Assembly: GCA_027068415.1 (NCBI GenBank)
Contig: JAMOTD010000006.1
Span: forward strand, 95,173-159,172
Reading direction: 5' to 3'
Origin: Desulfurobacteriaceae bacterium
GTDB taxonomy: Bacteria > Aquificota > Aquificia > Desulfurobacteriales > Desulfurobacteriaceae
Length of the DNA stretch: 64,000 nucleotides
In this document: positions 53,169 to 61,753 of the stretch, one piece after another
Numbering within the stretch: the first letter of the stretch is position 1
How the letters are laid out: the number at the start of each line of letters is the position of its first letter
Notes under the pieces: generated by a model
Seen by the model: the letters and a program-made list of their open reading frames with translations, nothing else
Database searches by the model: none
Told to the model about the DNA's origin: nothing
Position numbers and translations under genes: made by a program

Positions 53169-53430
53169 TTAGACTTTCGTCCACTTACGACTCGGGTGTG
53201 CCGTGATAAGTCTCAATTTATTTCCCCTTTACTCAAATGGAACAACCCATGCATACCCCGTCAATATTAACTATAATAATCTTCTGCCCCGGGTATTTTT
53301 GAGGATTCGGGTGCTCCCTGATAGCCAAAAGACTCTCAGAGGTTATTAGCTCCGCCAATTCTTCAAAGGAAATCCCTCTTCTGCGCTTCAAAAGCTCGCT
53401 CTTCCTTGGGTCCCACTCAAACTCTATCAA
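53169..53430 (-). pseudogene. BrnT-like toxin gene, frameshifted
   Basis: The first ~55 residues, IEFEWDPRKSELLKRRRG, ISFEELAELI, REHPNPQKYPGQK and IIIVNIDG, match the BrnT ribonuclease-toxin pattern. A one-base change at about 53264 shifts the frame to an early stop at 53233. The lost end can be read in the other frame as YAWVVPFE, then after a further stop as LRLITAHPSRKWTKV, a BrnT-like C-terminus. The toxin should be inactive, which fits with the antitoxin gene also being broken. Confidence 0.75.
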
Positions 53431-53441
53431 GTTATCGTCCC

Positions 53442-54989
53442 CTAAACCTTCTTCCAGCCCCAGCCGCCGCCACCGGGGGTTTCTATCCTGATTTTCTGGC
53501 CGGGCTTTACGGTGATTGTGAACTTGGCCGGGAGCTCCACAACCTCACCGTTTTCCTTTATTAACAAATTTCTACCGGGTTTGCCCGGCAGTCCCCCCTG
53601 AAGGCCGTAGGGTCTGTGGACCCTCCTTTCGGAAATTACGGTCAGCTCAACCTCCTCCTTAAAGAGGATTTCCCTAACAATTCCGTCTCCTCCCTTCCTT
53701 AAACCTTCCCCGCCCGAGTTTTTTCTAATTTTGTAGGCGGTTATCTCAACCGGGTAGGTGAGCTCCAAGGCCTCAATCGGAGTGTTGAGGGTATTTGTCA
53801 TGTGGGTCTGAACGGCGCTTTCACCATCGGCTTCAGGGTGAGCTCCCGCCCCTCCCCCGATTGTCTCGTAGTAGGCAAAGTTTTTACCGCCGAAGGAGAG
53901 GTTGTTCATAGTCCCCTGGCTTGCGGCCGGGATTTTTTCGGGGAGGGCCTTTGAGAGAGCTCCCAGCAAGACGTCAACGAGCCTCTGGGAGGTTTCAACG
54001 TTTCCTGCCGAAACTGCCGCGGGGAAGTCTGCGTCAACAACGGTTCCTTTCCTCGTTATAACCTCTATGGGCCTTAAAATCCCCTCGTTGGAAGGAACGT
54101 CATCTCCGGCAAGGGCTTTAAAGACGTAAAGGGTTGCAGAAAGGGCAATCGCCCTTACAGAGTTTATACTTCCCCTGCTCTGAGGGTAGGAGCCGGAAAA
54201 GTCAACTTTAACCTCATCTCCCTTAACGGTTAAGACCACCCTTACCCTGAAATCCCTTCCACTTACCCCGTCGTCCTCCATAAAGTCTCCGAAAGTGTAA
54301 ACTCCGTCGGGGATTTCGGCAATAAAGCTCCTCATCATTCTCTCGGAGTAGTCAAGGAGGGCTTCGGCCATGGCCTCAACTTTAACCGGAGAGTACTTCT
54401 CAAGGAGCTCGGTTAGCCTCTTTATCCCGACCCTGTTTGCCATTACCTGAGCCTTAAAGTCCCCATCCCTCTCAACTGGGGAGCGGGAGTTTCTCTTTAG
54501 GAGCTCCAGAAAGTCGGAGTTAATTTCGCCCCCTACAACTCCTTTTACCGGCGGAACTATGAGCCCTTCCTGAAAGAGGGAAGTTGAAAGGGGCATTGAG
54601 CCCGCGCTTATCCCTCCGACGTCTGCGTGGTGGGCACGGTTTGCAACGTAAAACAGGAGCTCCCCATCATAGTAAACGGGAGCAACCACCGTAATGTCGG
54701 GAAGGTGAGTCCCTCCCCGGTAAGGGTCGTTTAAAACGGCCATGTCCCCCTCTTTGAGCTCTAAACTCTTTACAACCTCCTTAACGGAAAGGGGCATTGA
54801 GCCTAAGTGAACGGGAATGTGGGCCGCCTGAGCAATTAACCTTCCGTGCCTGTCAAAGAGGGCGCAGGAGAAATCCCTTCTTTCTTTTATGTTGGGTGAA
54901 AAGGCCGTCCTCTGGAGAACGGCTCCCATCTCCTCCCCGACTGCACTGAAGAGGTTGTTAAATATCTGGAGCTCCACCGGGTCAACCAT
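53442..54989 (-). CDS. hyuB: Hydantoinase B/oxoprolinase family protein
   Basis: This 515-residue protein opens DPVELQIFNNLFSAVGEEMG and has SPNIKERRDFSCALFD, HIPVHLGSMP, NDPYRGGTHLPDITVVAPV and the C-terminal GGGGWG. These are signatures of HyuB, the partner of HyuA in ATP-dependent hydantoin, oxoproline or acetone-carboxylase-like reactions. The substrate is not determined by sequence. It overlaps hyuA by eight bases and ends 12 bases from the toxin remnant. I see no transport or racemase gene nearby that would narrow the substrate. Confidence 0.93.
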   Translation of the reverse strand: MVDPVELQIFNNLFSAVGEEMGAVLQRTAFSPNIKERRDFSCALFDRHGRLIAQAAHIPVHLGSMPLSVKEVVKSLELKEGDMAVLNDPYRGGTHLPDITVVAPVYYDGELLFYVANRAHHADVGGISAGSMPLSTSLFQEGLIVPPVKGVVGGEINSDFLELLKRNSRSPVERDGDFKAQVMANRVGIKRLTELLEKYSPVKVEAMAEALLDYSERMMRSFIAEIPDGVYTFGDFMEDDGVSGRDFRVRVVLTVKGDEVKVDFSGSYPQSRGSINSVRAIALSATLYVFKALAGDDVPSNEGILRPIEVITRKGTVVDADFPAAVSAGNVETSQRLVDVLLGALSKALPEKIPAASQGTMNNLSFGGKNFAYYETIGGGAGAHPEADGESAVQTHMTNTLNTPIEALELTYPVEITAYKIRKNSGGEGLRKGGDGIVREILFKEEVELTVISERRVHRPYGLQGGLPGKPGRNLLIKENGEVVELPAKFTITVKPGQKIRIETPGGGGWGWKKV

Positions 54990-56964
54990 TTTCCACCTCT
55001 AAAATTAGATTTTTGAACCTGTCAACCTTAACCCTGAAGCCGGGAGGGACAACGGTAGTTGAGCTGTACTCAACCACGATTGCCGGGCCGCAGAAGGAGC
55101 TCCCGGCGGGCAGTCTCTCCCTGTCAACGACCGGAGTTTCAAGCCACTCCTCGTTAAAGAAGACCCTCTTAACCTTTAAAACTGCCTCTTCAGGAAGGGA
55201 GCAGGGCTTAACCTCAAACTCCTCAACCTCGGGCCTCTCAACCCTTCCGACTACCCTCAAGCGGCAGTTGACCACCTCTATTTCCCTGTCGTGGGCGTAG
55301 CCGTAGAGCCTGGTGTGGACCTGCTTGAACTTCTCTACAAAGTCCTCACAGTAGGGAACGTTAATCTCGTAGGACTGGCCGACGAACCTGACGTCAAGGG
55401 AGGGCTCAACGATAACCTCTTCAGGCTTAAAGCCTTCCCTCTCCATCTCTTTTAGCGCTCTATTAAGGAGCTCTGAAAAGTGCCCCTCAATCCTCTCTTT
55501 AGTGGCCTCCTCCTCCCTTAACATCACCGTTCTTGAGTAATCCTTTATAACGTCGGACATTACCATCCCGAAGGCCGAGAGGAGGCCGGGATTCCTCGGA
55601 ACTACGACCTTTGGAATTTTGAGGGAGGAGGCGAGGAGGGGAGCGTGGAGAGCTCCAGCACCGCCGAAGGTAAAGAGAACAAACTCTTTAGGGTCGTATC
55701 CTCTCTCAACAGAAATAACCCTTATTGCCCTCTCCATTGCGGCATTTGCAACCCTCAAGATTCCGTCTGCAAGCTCAGTTGGAGTGAGCCCCAGCCGGGA
55801 GGCCATCTCCCTAAAGGGCTCCTCAAGGAGCTCCCTCCTCAACCTCATCTTCCCTCCGAGGAAGAATTCCTCGTCCAACCTCCCCAGGTAGAGGTTTGCG
55901 TCGGTAACGGTAATCTCCTTTCCTCCCCTGCCGTAACAGATAGGGCCGGGGCTGGCACCTGCGCTCCTGGGCCCGACCCTCAGGGCTCCTCCCCTATCTA
56001 TCCAGGCGATGGAGCCCCCTCCGGCACCAACCGTATGTATGTCTATAACGGGAATTGCAACGGGGACTCCGGAAATCTTAAAGGAGGTTGTAATCCGGGG
56101 TCTTGAGTCAACGAGGGAGACGTCTGTTGAGGTCCCTCCCATGTCAAAGGTTATTAGCTTCTTAAAGCCCGCCAGTTTACCCAGCTCCCAGGCACCTACA
56201 ACCCCTCCGGCGGGCCCAGAGAGGACAGTCCTAACCGGTTGCTCTTTTGCAGTCCCGGCGGAGATTACTCCCCCGTTTGACTGCATTATTCTGAGGTTGT
56301 CTCCCTCTTTGAGGTTTTCCTCAATAAAGGAGATGTAGCCCTTCATTTTGGGCATAACGTAGGCGTTAACCACTGTGGTTGAAGCCCTCTCGTACTCCCT
56401 GAACTCCGGGAGGATTTCGCTTGAAATTGAGACCTGAAAACCCTCACCCTCAAGAATCTCCTTCACCAGCTCCTCGTGGGAGGGGTTAAAGAAGGAAAAG
56501 AGGAAACAGACCGCAACCGACTCAACGCCCTTTTCCCTTAAAATCCTTGCAAGCTCTAAAACCTCTTCTCTCTTAATCTCCCTTACGACTTCACCCCTGC
56601 TGTTAACCCTACAGTCAAGGCCGAAGGAGAGCTCCCCCGGAACGAGGGGTTCGGGCTTTTTAACTTTTAAAGAGTAAAGCTCAGGCCTATCCTGCCTGCC
56701 GATTAAGAGCAAATCTTCAAACCCTTTATTTGTTATAAAAGCAGTCTTAGCGCCCTTCCTCTCAAGGAGGGCATTTGTAGCAACGGTCGTCCCGTGGGTT
56801 ATCCTTCTCCTCTCCCCTCCAATCTCCTCTAAACCCTTTAAAATGGCCTCGGCCGGGTTCTCAGGGGTTGACAGAATTTTCAGGGTATGCCACTTGCCTC
56901 CTTTCCTGTAGATAAAGTCCGTAAAAGTTCCTCCCGTATCAACCCCTACAATAACCTCTCTCAT
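54982..56964 (-). CDS. hyuA: Hydantoinase A/oxoprolinase family protein
   Basis: This 660-residue ASKHA-fold ATPase subunit has VGVDTGGTFTDFIY at the N-terminus (phosphate loop) and RITHGTTVATNALLERKGAKTAF. SGPAGGVVGAW, FDMGGTSTDVSLV, HTVGAGGGSIAWID and GGAGALHAPLLA follow. It pairs with HyuB for ATP-driven ring opening of 5-oxoproline or hydantoin-like compounds. Length is usual for stand-alone HyuA. It is divergently arranged with ubiE, and a short AT-rich gap holds the promoters. Confidence 0.94.
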   Translation of the reverse strand: MREVIVGVDTGGTFTDFIYRKGGKWHTLKILSTPENPAEAILKGLEEIGGERRRITHGTTVATNALLERKGAKTAFITNKGFEDLLLIGRQDRPELYSLKVKKPEPLVPGELSFGLDCRVNSRGEVVREIKREEVLELARILREKGVESVAVCFLFSFFNPSHEELVKEILEGEGFQVSISSEILPEFREYERASTTVVNAYVMPKMKGYISFIEENLKEGDNLRIMQSNGGVISAGTAKEQPVRTVLSGPAGGVVGAWELGKLAGFKKLITFDMGGTSTDVSLVDSRPRITTSFKISGVPVAIPVIDIHTVGAGGGSIAWIDRGGALRVGPRSAGASPGPICYGRGGKEITVTDANLYLGRLDEEFFLGGKMRLRRELLEEPFREMASRLGLTPTELADGILRVANAAMERAIRVISVERGYDPKEFVLFTFGGAGALHAPLLASSLKIPKVVVPRNPGLLSAFGMVMSDVIKDYSRTVMLREEEATKERIEGHFSELLNRALKEMEREGFKPEEVIVEPSLDVRFVGQSYEINVPYCEDFVEKFKQVHTRLYGYAHDREIEVVNCRLRVVGRVERPEVEEFEVKPCSLPEEAVLKVKRVFFNEEWLETPVVDRERLPAGSSFCGPAIVVEYSSTTVVPPGFRVKVDRFKNLILEVENG

Positions 56965-57029
56965 GCCTTCTCTCCCTGCCGTCTTTACAGTGTTAAACTT
57001 AACAAAACTGGAATTTATAAGGTGAGGAG

Positions 57030-57698
57030 TTGAAAGAGAAAAGACAGCCGGTCGGAGTTGAGATTTTTAACAGGATTGCAGACAAGTACGACTCAATCTC
57101 GGGCTTTCTCTCACTGGGCATCATAAGGAGGTGGCAGAGGGAGCTGGTTAAAGGGCTTGAAGAGCCGGGCCTTGTCTTAGACCTTGCCTGCGGAACGGGA
57201 GACGTGGGAGCCCTCGTTCAAGAGAAGGCAAAAGAGGTTGTCGGCCTTGACTACTCACTGCCTATGTTAAAGGTGGCAAAGAGGAAGTACCCCCAACTTT
57301 TCTTCGTAAGGGGAGATGCCCTCTCTACCCCCTTTCCCGATAAAACCTTTGATACCGTTTTGATTTCCCTCGGCCTTCGCCACTTTGAAAAGCCCAAAGA
57401 GAGCTTAGAGGAGATAAGGAGAATTCTCAAAGATGGCGGCCAGGTAAGGATTTTGGAAGTTTCAATACCGAGAAACCCTGTTCTGAAAAAGGCCTTTCTG
57501 ACATTTTTAAAAAGGGTCATGCTTCCGTTGGGGAAGCTCCGCTCAAAGGCCGACGTAACCAGACACCTTTACGAGACAATCGTTAACTTCCCCCACTACG
57601 AAAAGTTAATTGAACTTGCCCGAGAGGTCGGCTTTAAAGGGGGAAGCTTCAGGCCGCTCATGGGTGGAATGGCGACGATTTACTCTTTAAACGGATAA
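57030..57698 (+). CDS. ubiE: Demethylmenaquinone/ubiquinone C-methyltransferase
   Basis: This 222-residue class I methyltransferase has FNRIADKYDSISGFLSLGIIRRWQREL (UbiE N-terminal signature), the SAM motif LDLACGTGDVG near residue 50, SLGLRHFEKPKESLEEIRRILKDGGQVRILEVS and a C-terminal YSLNG. It makes the last step of menaquinone synthesis, matching the polyprenyl synthase at 42.4 kb. TTG start with GGTGAGGAG directly upstream. It is followed by the octahaem cytochrome gene. Confidence 0.95.
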   Translation: MKEKRQPVGVEIFNRIADKYDSISGFLSLGIIRRWQRELVKGLEEPGLVLDLACGTGDVGALVQEKAKEVVGLDYSLPMLKVAKRKYPQLFFVRGDALSTPFPDKTFDTVLISLGLRHFEKPKESLEEIRRILKDGGQVRILEVSIPRNPVLKKAFLTFLKRVMLPLGKLRSKADVTRHLYETIVNFPHYEKLIELAREVGFKGGSFRPLMGGMATIYSLNG

Positions 57699-57727
57699 TT
57701 GATTATAATACGATTTTGAATTATTTA
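57699..57727 (+). promoter_or_regulatory. Candidate sigma70-type promoter for the octahaem cytochrome
   Basis: TTGATT and TATTTA are spaced by 17 bases in the AT-rich gap directly after ubiE, 43 bases before the cytochrome start. The call is by consensus only. Confidence 0.4.
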
Positions 57728-57769
57728 TCTTAAACCCTCCTTTAGCTCTGGAAGGGGTAGGAGGATAAG

Positions 57770-59008
57770 GTGAAAAGGCTGATAGTTGCGGCAGCAGGGC
57801 TCTCGGCAATCGCCCTCTACGGCTGCGGAGGCAGCGGCGGAGGACTGGCAGAGCCCGACATCCACTACAGGGATTTCGGCGTAAACGTTGCCGTAAGGAG
57901 CGCCCCCTACCTAACTCCGGAAAACCACCCTAAGGCCTGGGGAAACGGAGACTGCCTCTTCTGCCACCAGAACTTTAAGCACACGATGGCAACCCCCTCT
58001 TTTCCAACCGATAAGTACCAGGGTCTGATTGATTCGGCAGTTACGTCGGTCGGAAGAGAAAATGCAATAATGGTCTGCTCCGCCTGCCACGGAACAAACG
58101 GGGTGGAACAGGTTGAGAGGAAGTGTCTGGTCTGCCACGATTCAATAGATAAGCTCCACTTCTACAGGGGGACTTCCGAAAGGAAGCAGTCCTTCCACGA
58201 CTTTAACGGAAACGGAAGGCTTGACGACGGCGACTGCGTGGTCTGCCACTGGCAGCCAGACATGGACGGAATCGTTGAGCCCGATACCGACTTGGGAGCT
58301 CCCGCCGGAATCAGGCCCGGAACAGTCAACGACCTGTGCCTCTCCTGCCACTCGGCCACCGGAAGTAGCGTATTTAACGGCCCCGTAGCAGACACGGACG
58401 GAGACGGAAAGGCCGACAAAGCAATGAGCCCGGCAGAAGCTCCTTCCGACGTTGCAACCCTCTGGAACAACAACGACTGGCACGGAGCAAACTCCTTCGG
58501 AGTTGACAGCCCGTTCAAGGAGATAACCCTCTCGGGAGAGCTCCTATTCCACATCAACCACGCTCCCCTCGCCTGCTCCCAGTGCCACAACCCCCATACC
58601 TCTAATAACGATAAGTTAATCATTGAAAGGGTAGGAGAGACGCTCCTTACGGAGAAAATCGTTAAGCAGGTAGATAACACCTCAGAGGTCAAGTACGCCC
58701 TGATTGACCCCCAAACTACCTCCTACTTCACAGACCTCAACTTCTCCGGAACTGCACGGGCCGAGGGTAAAACCTACAACCTCTCAAACCCGGAAGACCT
58801 CAAAGCCTACGCTGAGCTCCAGGTTAAAAACCTTGACGGAGTAGAAGTGAAAACGGCCAGGAAGTACACATCCTCCCTCTGTGCGGCATGCCACGACGGA
58901 AGCTACTACTCTCCGGTAAACGGCCTATCACTGCCGGTTGACATAACAACCCACGGAGACGCAAACAAGAGGTGTACCGAGTGCCACGTCCACGGAGGGA
59001 CGTTCTAA
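57770..59008 (+). CDS. Octahaem c-type cytochrome lipoprotein
   Basis: The 412-residue product has a lipoprotein signal (LYGC, Cys at ~19), a Gly/Ser-rich linker and eight CxxCH haem motifs: CLFCH, CSACH, CLVCH, CVVCH, CLSCH, CSQCH, CAACH and CTECH. Two calcium-type loops, DFNGNGRLDDGD just before the fourth motif and DTDGDGKADKA after the fifth, are unusual. Six motifs lie in the first ~280 residues; a haem-free stretch of ~90 residues precedes the last two. No enzyme family was recognised. Lipid anchoring suggests an outer-membrane electron carrier, perhaps for extracellular or polysulfide reduction. GTG start; terminator follows. Confidence 0.9.
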   Translation: MKRLIVAAAGLSAIALYGCGGSGGGLAEPDIHYRDFGVNVAVRSAPYLTPENHPKAWGNGDCLFCHQNFKHTMATPSFPTDKYQGLIDSAVTSVGRENAIMVCSACHGTNGVEQVERKCLVCHDSIDKLHFYRGTSERKQSFHDFNGNGRLDDGDCVVCHWQPDMDGIVEPDTDLGAPAGIRPGTVNDLCLSCHSATGSSVFNGPVADTDGDGKADKAMSPAEAPSDVATLWNNNDWHGANSFGVDSPFKEITLSGELLFHINHAPLACSQCHNPHTSNNDKLIIERVGETLLTEKIVKQVDNTSEVKYALIDPQTTSYFTDLNFSGTARAEGKTYNLSNPEDLKAYAELQVKNLDGVEVKTARKYTSSLCAACHDGSYYSPVNGLSLPVDITTHGDANKRCTECHVHGGTF

Positions 59009-59021
59009 AGGAAGACTTTCC

Positions 59022-59044
59022 GGGAGGGCCTCTCCCTCCCTTTT
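59022..59044 (+). terminator. Terminator after the octahaem cytochrome gene
   Basis: GGGAGGG and CCCTCCC form a 7-bp stem with a five-base loop, followed by TTTT, 13 bases after the stop. Confidence 0.85.
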
Positions 59045-59045
59045 C

Positions 59046-59834
59046 CTAAATCAGAACTTTCAGACCTATCAAAACCATAAAAAGGCCGAAGGCCCTCTTC
59101 AGGTGGCTCTGGCTGACCCTTCTTAAAACTTTTAAGCCCAAGCGACTGCCAGCTATTGAGCCTGCGGAGACCAAAAGGGTAGCAGGCAGGTAGACAAAAC
59201 CCACCTGATAGCTCAAGGCTTTCTGAGCCGGAAGGAGCATGTAGAGGAGAGTTCCGAAAAGGGCGTTAAGAAACGAGGAGAGGGAGGCCACGGCAACGAC
59301 CCTCTCTACCGGAATTGAGGAGAAAGAGAAGAGAATAGAGTTAACAACAACCCCTCCTCCGATTCCGAAGAGGGAGCTGAAGAAGCCGGAGATAAAGACC
59401 GAAAGGAGAACAAGCTCCTCTCCCCTTTTAAAACCCCCTTTTTTAAGGGGAGCTCCCGAAGCATTCCTCAGCCCCAAAAGAACGAGAAAAAGGCCGAAGA
59501 GTTTTTTTAGTAGGTTAGCAGGAAGTACTTTTGCAAGGCCCACCCCCAAAGCAACGCCGGGAGCCGAGAAGAGGAAGAGCTTAAGAGTCTCCTTAAAGGT
59601 TAAAGCTCCCCTTAAAAGGTGAGAGGCAGAGGTAAAGAGGGTGGTAAAAGCTATAACCGAGAGGCTGGTGGCAACGGAGAGTTTTACGGAGAGCTCCCCT
59701 CCCACCCCGAAACTCTTAAAGAGAAGCCAGAAAACCGGAACGAGAATTACCCCTCCCCCTATTCCGAAAAGTCCGGCAGCAAAGCCGGCAACCAGACCCG
59801 CAAGGAGGAGGGAAGCAACTTCAATAATTCCCAA
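59046..59834 (-). CDS. TauE/SafE-family permease
   Basis: This 262-residue membrane protein has about eight helices in two halves, each bearing a GLFGIGGG motif (near residues 22 and 155). These are the TauE/SafE repeat signatures. Members export sulfite, sulfoacetate or related sulfur anions. The substrate here is open, but sulfur chemistry fits the DsrE and thiamine genes. TTG start overlaps the region of an upstream TAG, where a short rhodanese-like tail can be read. Confidence 0.9.
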   Translation of the reverse strand: MGIIEVASLLLAGLVAGFAAGLFGIGGGVILVPVFWLLFKSFGVGGELSVKLSVATSLSVIAFTTLFTSASHLLRGALTFKETLKLFLFSAPGVALGVGLAKVLPANLLKKLFGLFLVLLGLRNASGAPLKKGGFKRGEELVLLSVFISGFFSSLFGIGGGVVVNSILFSFSSIPVERVVAVASLSSFLNALFGTLLYMLLPAQKALSYQVGFVYLPATLLVSAGSIAGSRLGLKVLRRVSQSHLKRAFGLFMVLIGLKVLI

Positions 59835-59903
59835 CTACTTCACCTCTTCCTCAGTCCACTTTAAGTACTCACTGTAGCCCTCAATTATAGGAAGTGCAAT
59901 TAT
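59835..59903 (-). pseudogene. Possible rhodanese-like C-terminal remnant
   Basis: Directly before the TauE gene the minus strand reads IIEGYSEYLKWTEEEVK and a TAG. A GGYxEW-type ending is common in rhodanese domains, and rhodanese genes often pair with TauE genes. Upstream, stops occur in this frame and no start is visible. The rest of the ~180-base gap to nfo is AT-rich with repeated CTTCCTTTACT-like pieces and no other feature. Confidence 0.25.
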
Positions 59904-60015
59904 CTATTATCTGAGGAACCCTGTCTTACTCTATAAACTCCATCAACCCATCTTCATCTTATAATTACTCTTCCTTTACTCTTCCTTTCCTTCATCATTT
60001 AATCGGGAGAATAGA

Positions 60016-60870
60016 GTGAAAGTTAACAAGTTTGTCGGAGCTCACGTAAGCGCCGCCGGAGGGGTTTTTAACGCCCCTTTGAACGCCCAAAAGATAGGAG
60101 CAAGGGCTTTTGCCCTCTTTACCAAAAACCAGAGGCAGTGGAGGGCAAGAGCCCTGAAGGAAGAGGAGATTAAAAAATTTAAAGAGAACCTAAAGAAGGT
60201 AGGGATTTCCCCCGAGCACGTCCTTCCCCACGATAGCTACCTCATAAACTTGGGAAGCCCCGAGCCGGAGAAGAGGAGAAAATCTCTACAGGCCTTTATA
60301 GAAGAGGTTGAAAGGTGCTATCAGCTGGGGCTGAAGTACCTTAACTTCCACCCGGGGAGCTCCCTCGGAAAAGTGAGCGAAGAGGAATGTCTCAAAATCG
60401 TTGCAGACTCGCTAAACGAAGCCCTCTCAAGAACTAAAGGGGTAATTCTTGTAATTGAGAACACGGCCGGTCAGGGAAGTAGTGTTGGCTACAGGTTTGA
60501 GCACATTGCGAGGATAATTGAGCTTGTTGAGGATAAGAGCAGAATCGGAGTCTGCCTTGATACCTGCCACCTCTTTGCCGCCGGCTACGACATAAGGACG
60601 CAAGAGGCCTACGAGAAAACGATGAAGGAGTTTGACGAGATAGTGGGCTTTAAGTACCTGAAGGGAATGCACCTGAACGACGCAAAGTCGGAGCTGGGAA
60701 GCAGGGTTGACCGGCACCACTCAATAGGAAAGGGAAACATCGGCCTTGAGGCCTTCCGTTTTATAATGAACGACGAGAGGTTAAACGAAATTCCCCTAAT
60801 CTTGGAGACAATAGACCCCTCAATCTGGAAGGAGGAGATAGAGCTCCTCTACTCCCTCATTGAAGAGTAG
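60016..60870 (+). CDS. nfo: Endonuclease IV (AP endonuclease)
   Basis: This 284-residue TIM-barrel enzyme has [45 protein letters not shown] with the metal Glu, [35 protein letters not shown] and ETIDPS. The three Zn sites are therefore complete. It cuts DNA 5' to abasic sites. GTG start gives the conserved N-terminus [11 protein letters not shown]. It lies upstream of aroE with an independent start. Confidence 0.97.
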   Translation: MKVNKFVGAHVSAAGGVFNAPLNAQKIGARAFALFTKNQRQWRARALKEEEIKKFKENLKKVGISPEHVLPHDSYLINLGSPEPEKRRKSLQAFIEEVERCYQLGLKYLNFHPGSSLGKVSEEECLKIVADSLNEALSRTKGVILVIENTAGQGSSVGYRFEHIARIIELVEDKSRIGVCLDTCHLFAAGYDIRTQEAYEKTMKEFDEIVGFKYLKGMHLNDAKSELGSRVDRHHSIGKGNIGLEAFRFIMNDERLNEIPLILETIDPSIWKEEIELLYSLIEE

Positions 60871-60898
60871 AATTTAAATGACTCTTAAGGAGAGGCAG

Positions 60899-61753
60899 AT
60901 GAAGATAACGGGAAAGACCGCCGTTTACGGGATAATCGGCTACCCGGTAAAGCACTCCCTTTCTCCGCTAATGCAGACTGAAGCCTTTAAAGAGGCCGGA
61001 ATAGACGCAGTTTATGTCCCCTTTGAAGTTGAGCCCGAAAACCTTGAGGAGGCCGTAAAGGGTTTAAGAGCACTCTCAGTTAAGGGCTTTAACGTAACCG
61101 TTCCCCACAAAGAGAAGGTAACAGAGTACCTTGACTTCTTAAGTCAGGAGGCAGAACTCTTAGGGGCGGTAAACACCGTAAAGAACGAAGACGGCGAGCT
61201 GACAGGCTACAACACAGATGCAGAGGGTTTCCTCCGCTCCCTTTTAGAGGAGGGAGTTGAGCTTGAGGACAAAAAGGCGGTAATGTTCGGTGCCGGAGGA
61301 GCCGCAAGGGCGGTGGGCTACGCCCTTTTAAAGGGAGGGGTTAAGTTCCTCAACATCGTAAACAGGAGCTTCCCGAAGGCAAAGGCGGTTGCGGAGCTCC
61401 TGGGAAGGCTCGGAAACGTTCTGGTCTACCCCCTTAAGGAGGGAACTGTTGAGACCCTTTTAAAAGACGCCGACATAATCGTAAACACCACGAGCCTCGG
61501 AATGAAGGAGAGCGACCCGCCCCTCTTTGACTACTCAAAAATCCCCGAAGGGATTACCGTTGTTGACATAATCTACAACCCTCCGGAAACCCCTCTCTTA
61601 AAAGCCGCAAAAGAGAAGGGGTGTAAAACTATTAACGGCCTTGGAATGCTAATCCATCAGGGGGCTGTGGCCTTTGAAATCTGGACGGGAGAGAAGGCTC
61701 CGGTTGAGACGATGAGAAGGATTTTGGAGAGGGAGCTCTATGGAGCTCTTTAA
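60899..61753 (+). CDS. aroE: Shikimate dehydrogenase
   Basis: This 284-residue enzyme has GYPVKHSLSPLMQ (shikimate Ser pair), NVTVPHKEKV with the catalytic Lys, GYNTDAEGF, the NADP motif GAGGAARAVGYALL, NTTSLGM and the C-terminal GLGMLIHQGAVAFEIWTG. It reduces 3-dehydroshikimate with NADPH. ATG at 60899 has AAGGAGAGGC upstream; the frame opens seven codons earlier. It overlaps the next gene by 14 bases. Confidence 0.96.
   Translation: MKITGKTAVYGIIGYPVKHSLSPLMQTEAFKEAGIDAVYVPFEVEPENLEEAVKGLRALSVKGFNVTVPHKEKVTEYLDFLSQEAELLGAVNTVKNEDGELTGYNTDAEGFLRSLLEEGVELEDKKAVMFGAGGAARAVGYALLKGGVKFLNIVNRSFPKAKAVAELLGRLGNVLVYPLKEGTVETLLKDADIIVNTTSLGMKESDPPLFDYSKIPEGITVVDIIYNPPETPLLKAAKEKGCKTINGLGMLIHQGAVAFEIWTGEKAPVETMRRILERELYGAL

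Noticed and set aside
56993..57021. TTAAAC-17-TATAAG as a ubiE promoter
   Set aside because: The -10 ends only nine bases before the start codon, leaving almost no leader, so it is kept out of the feature list.
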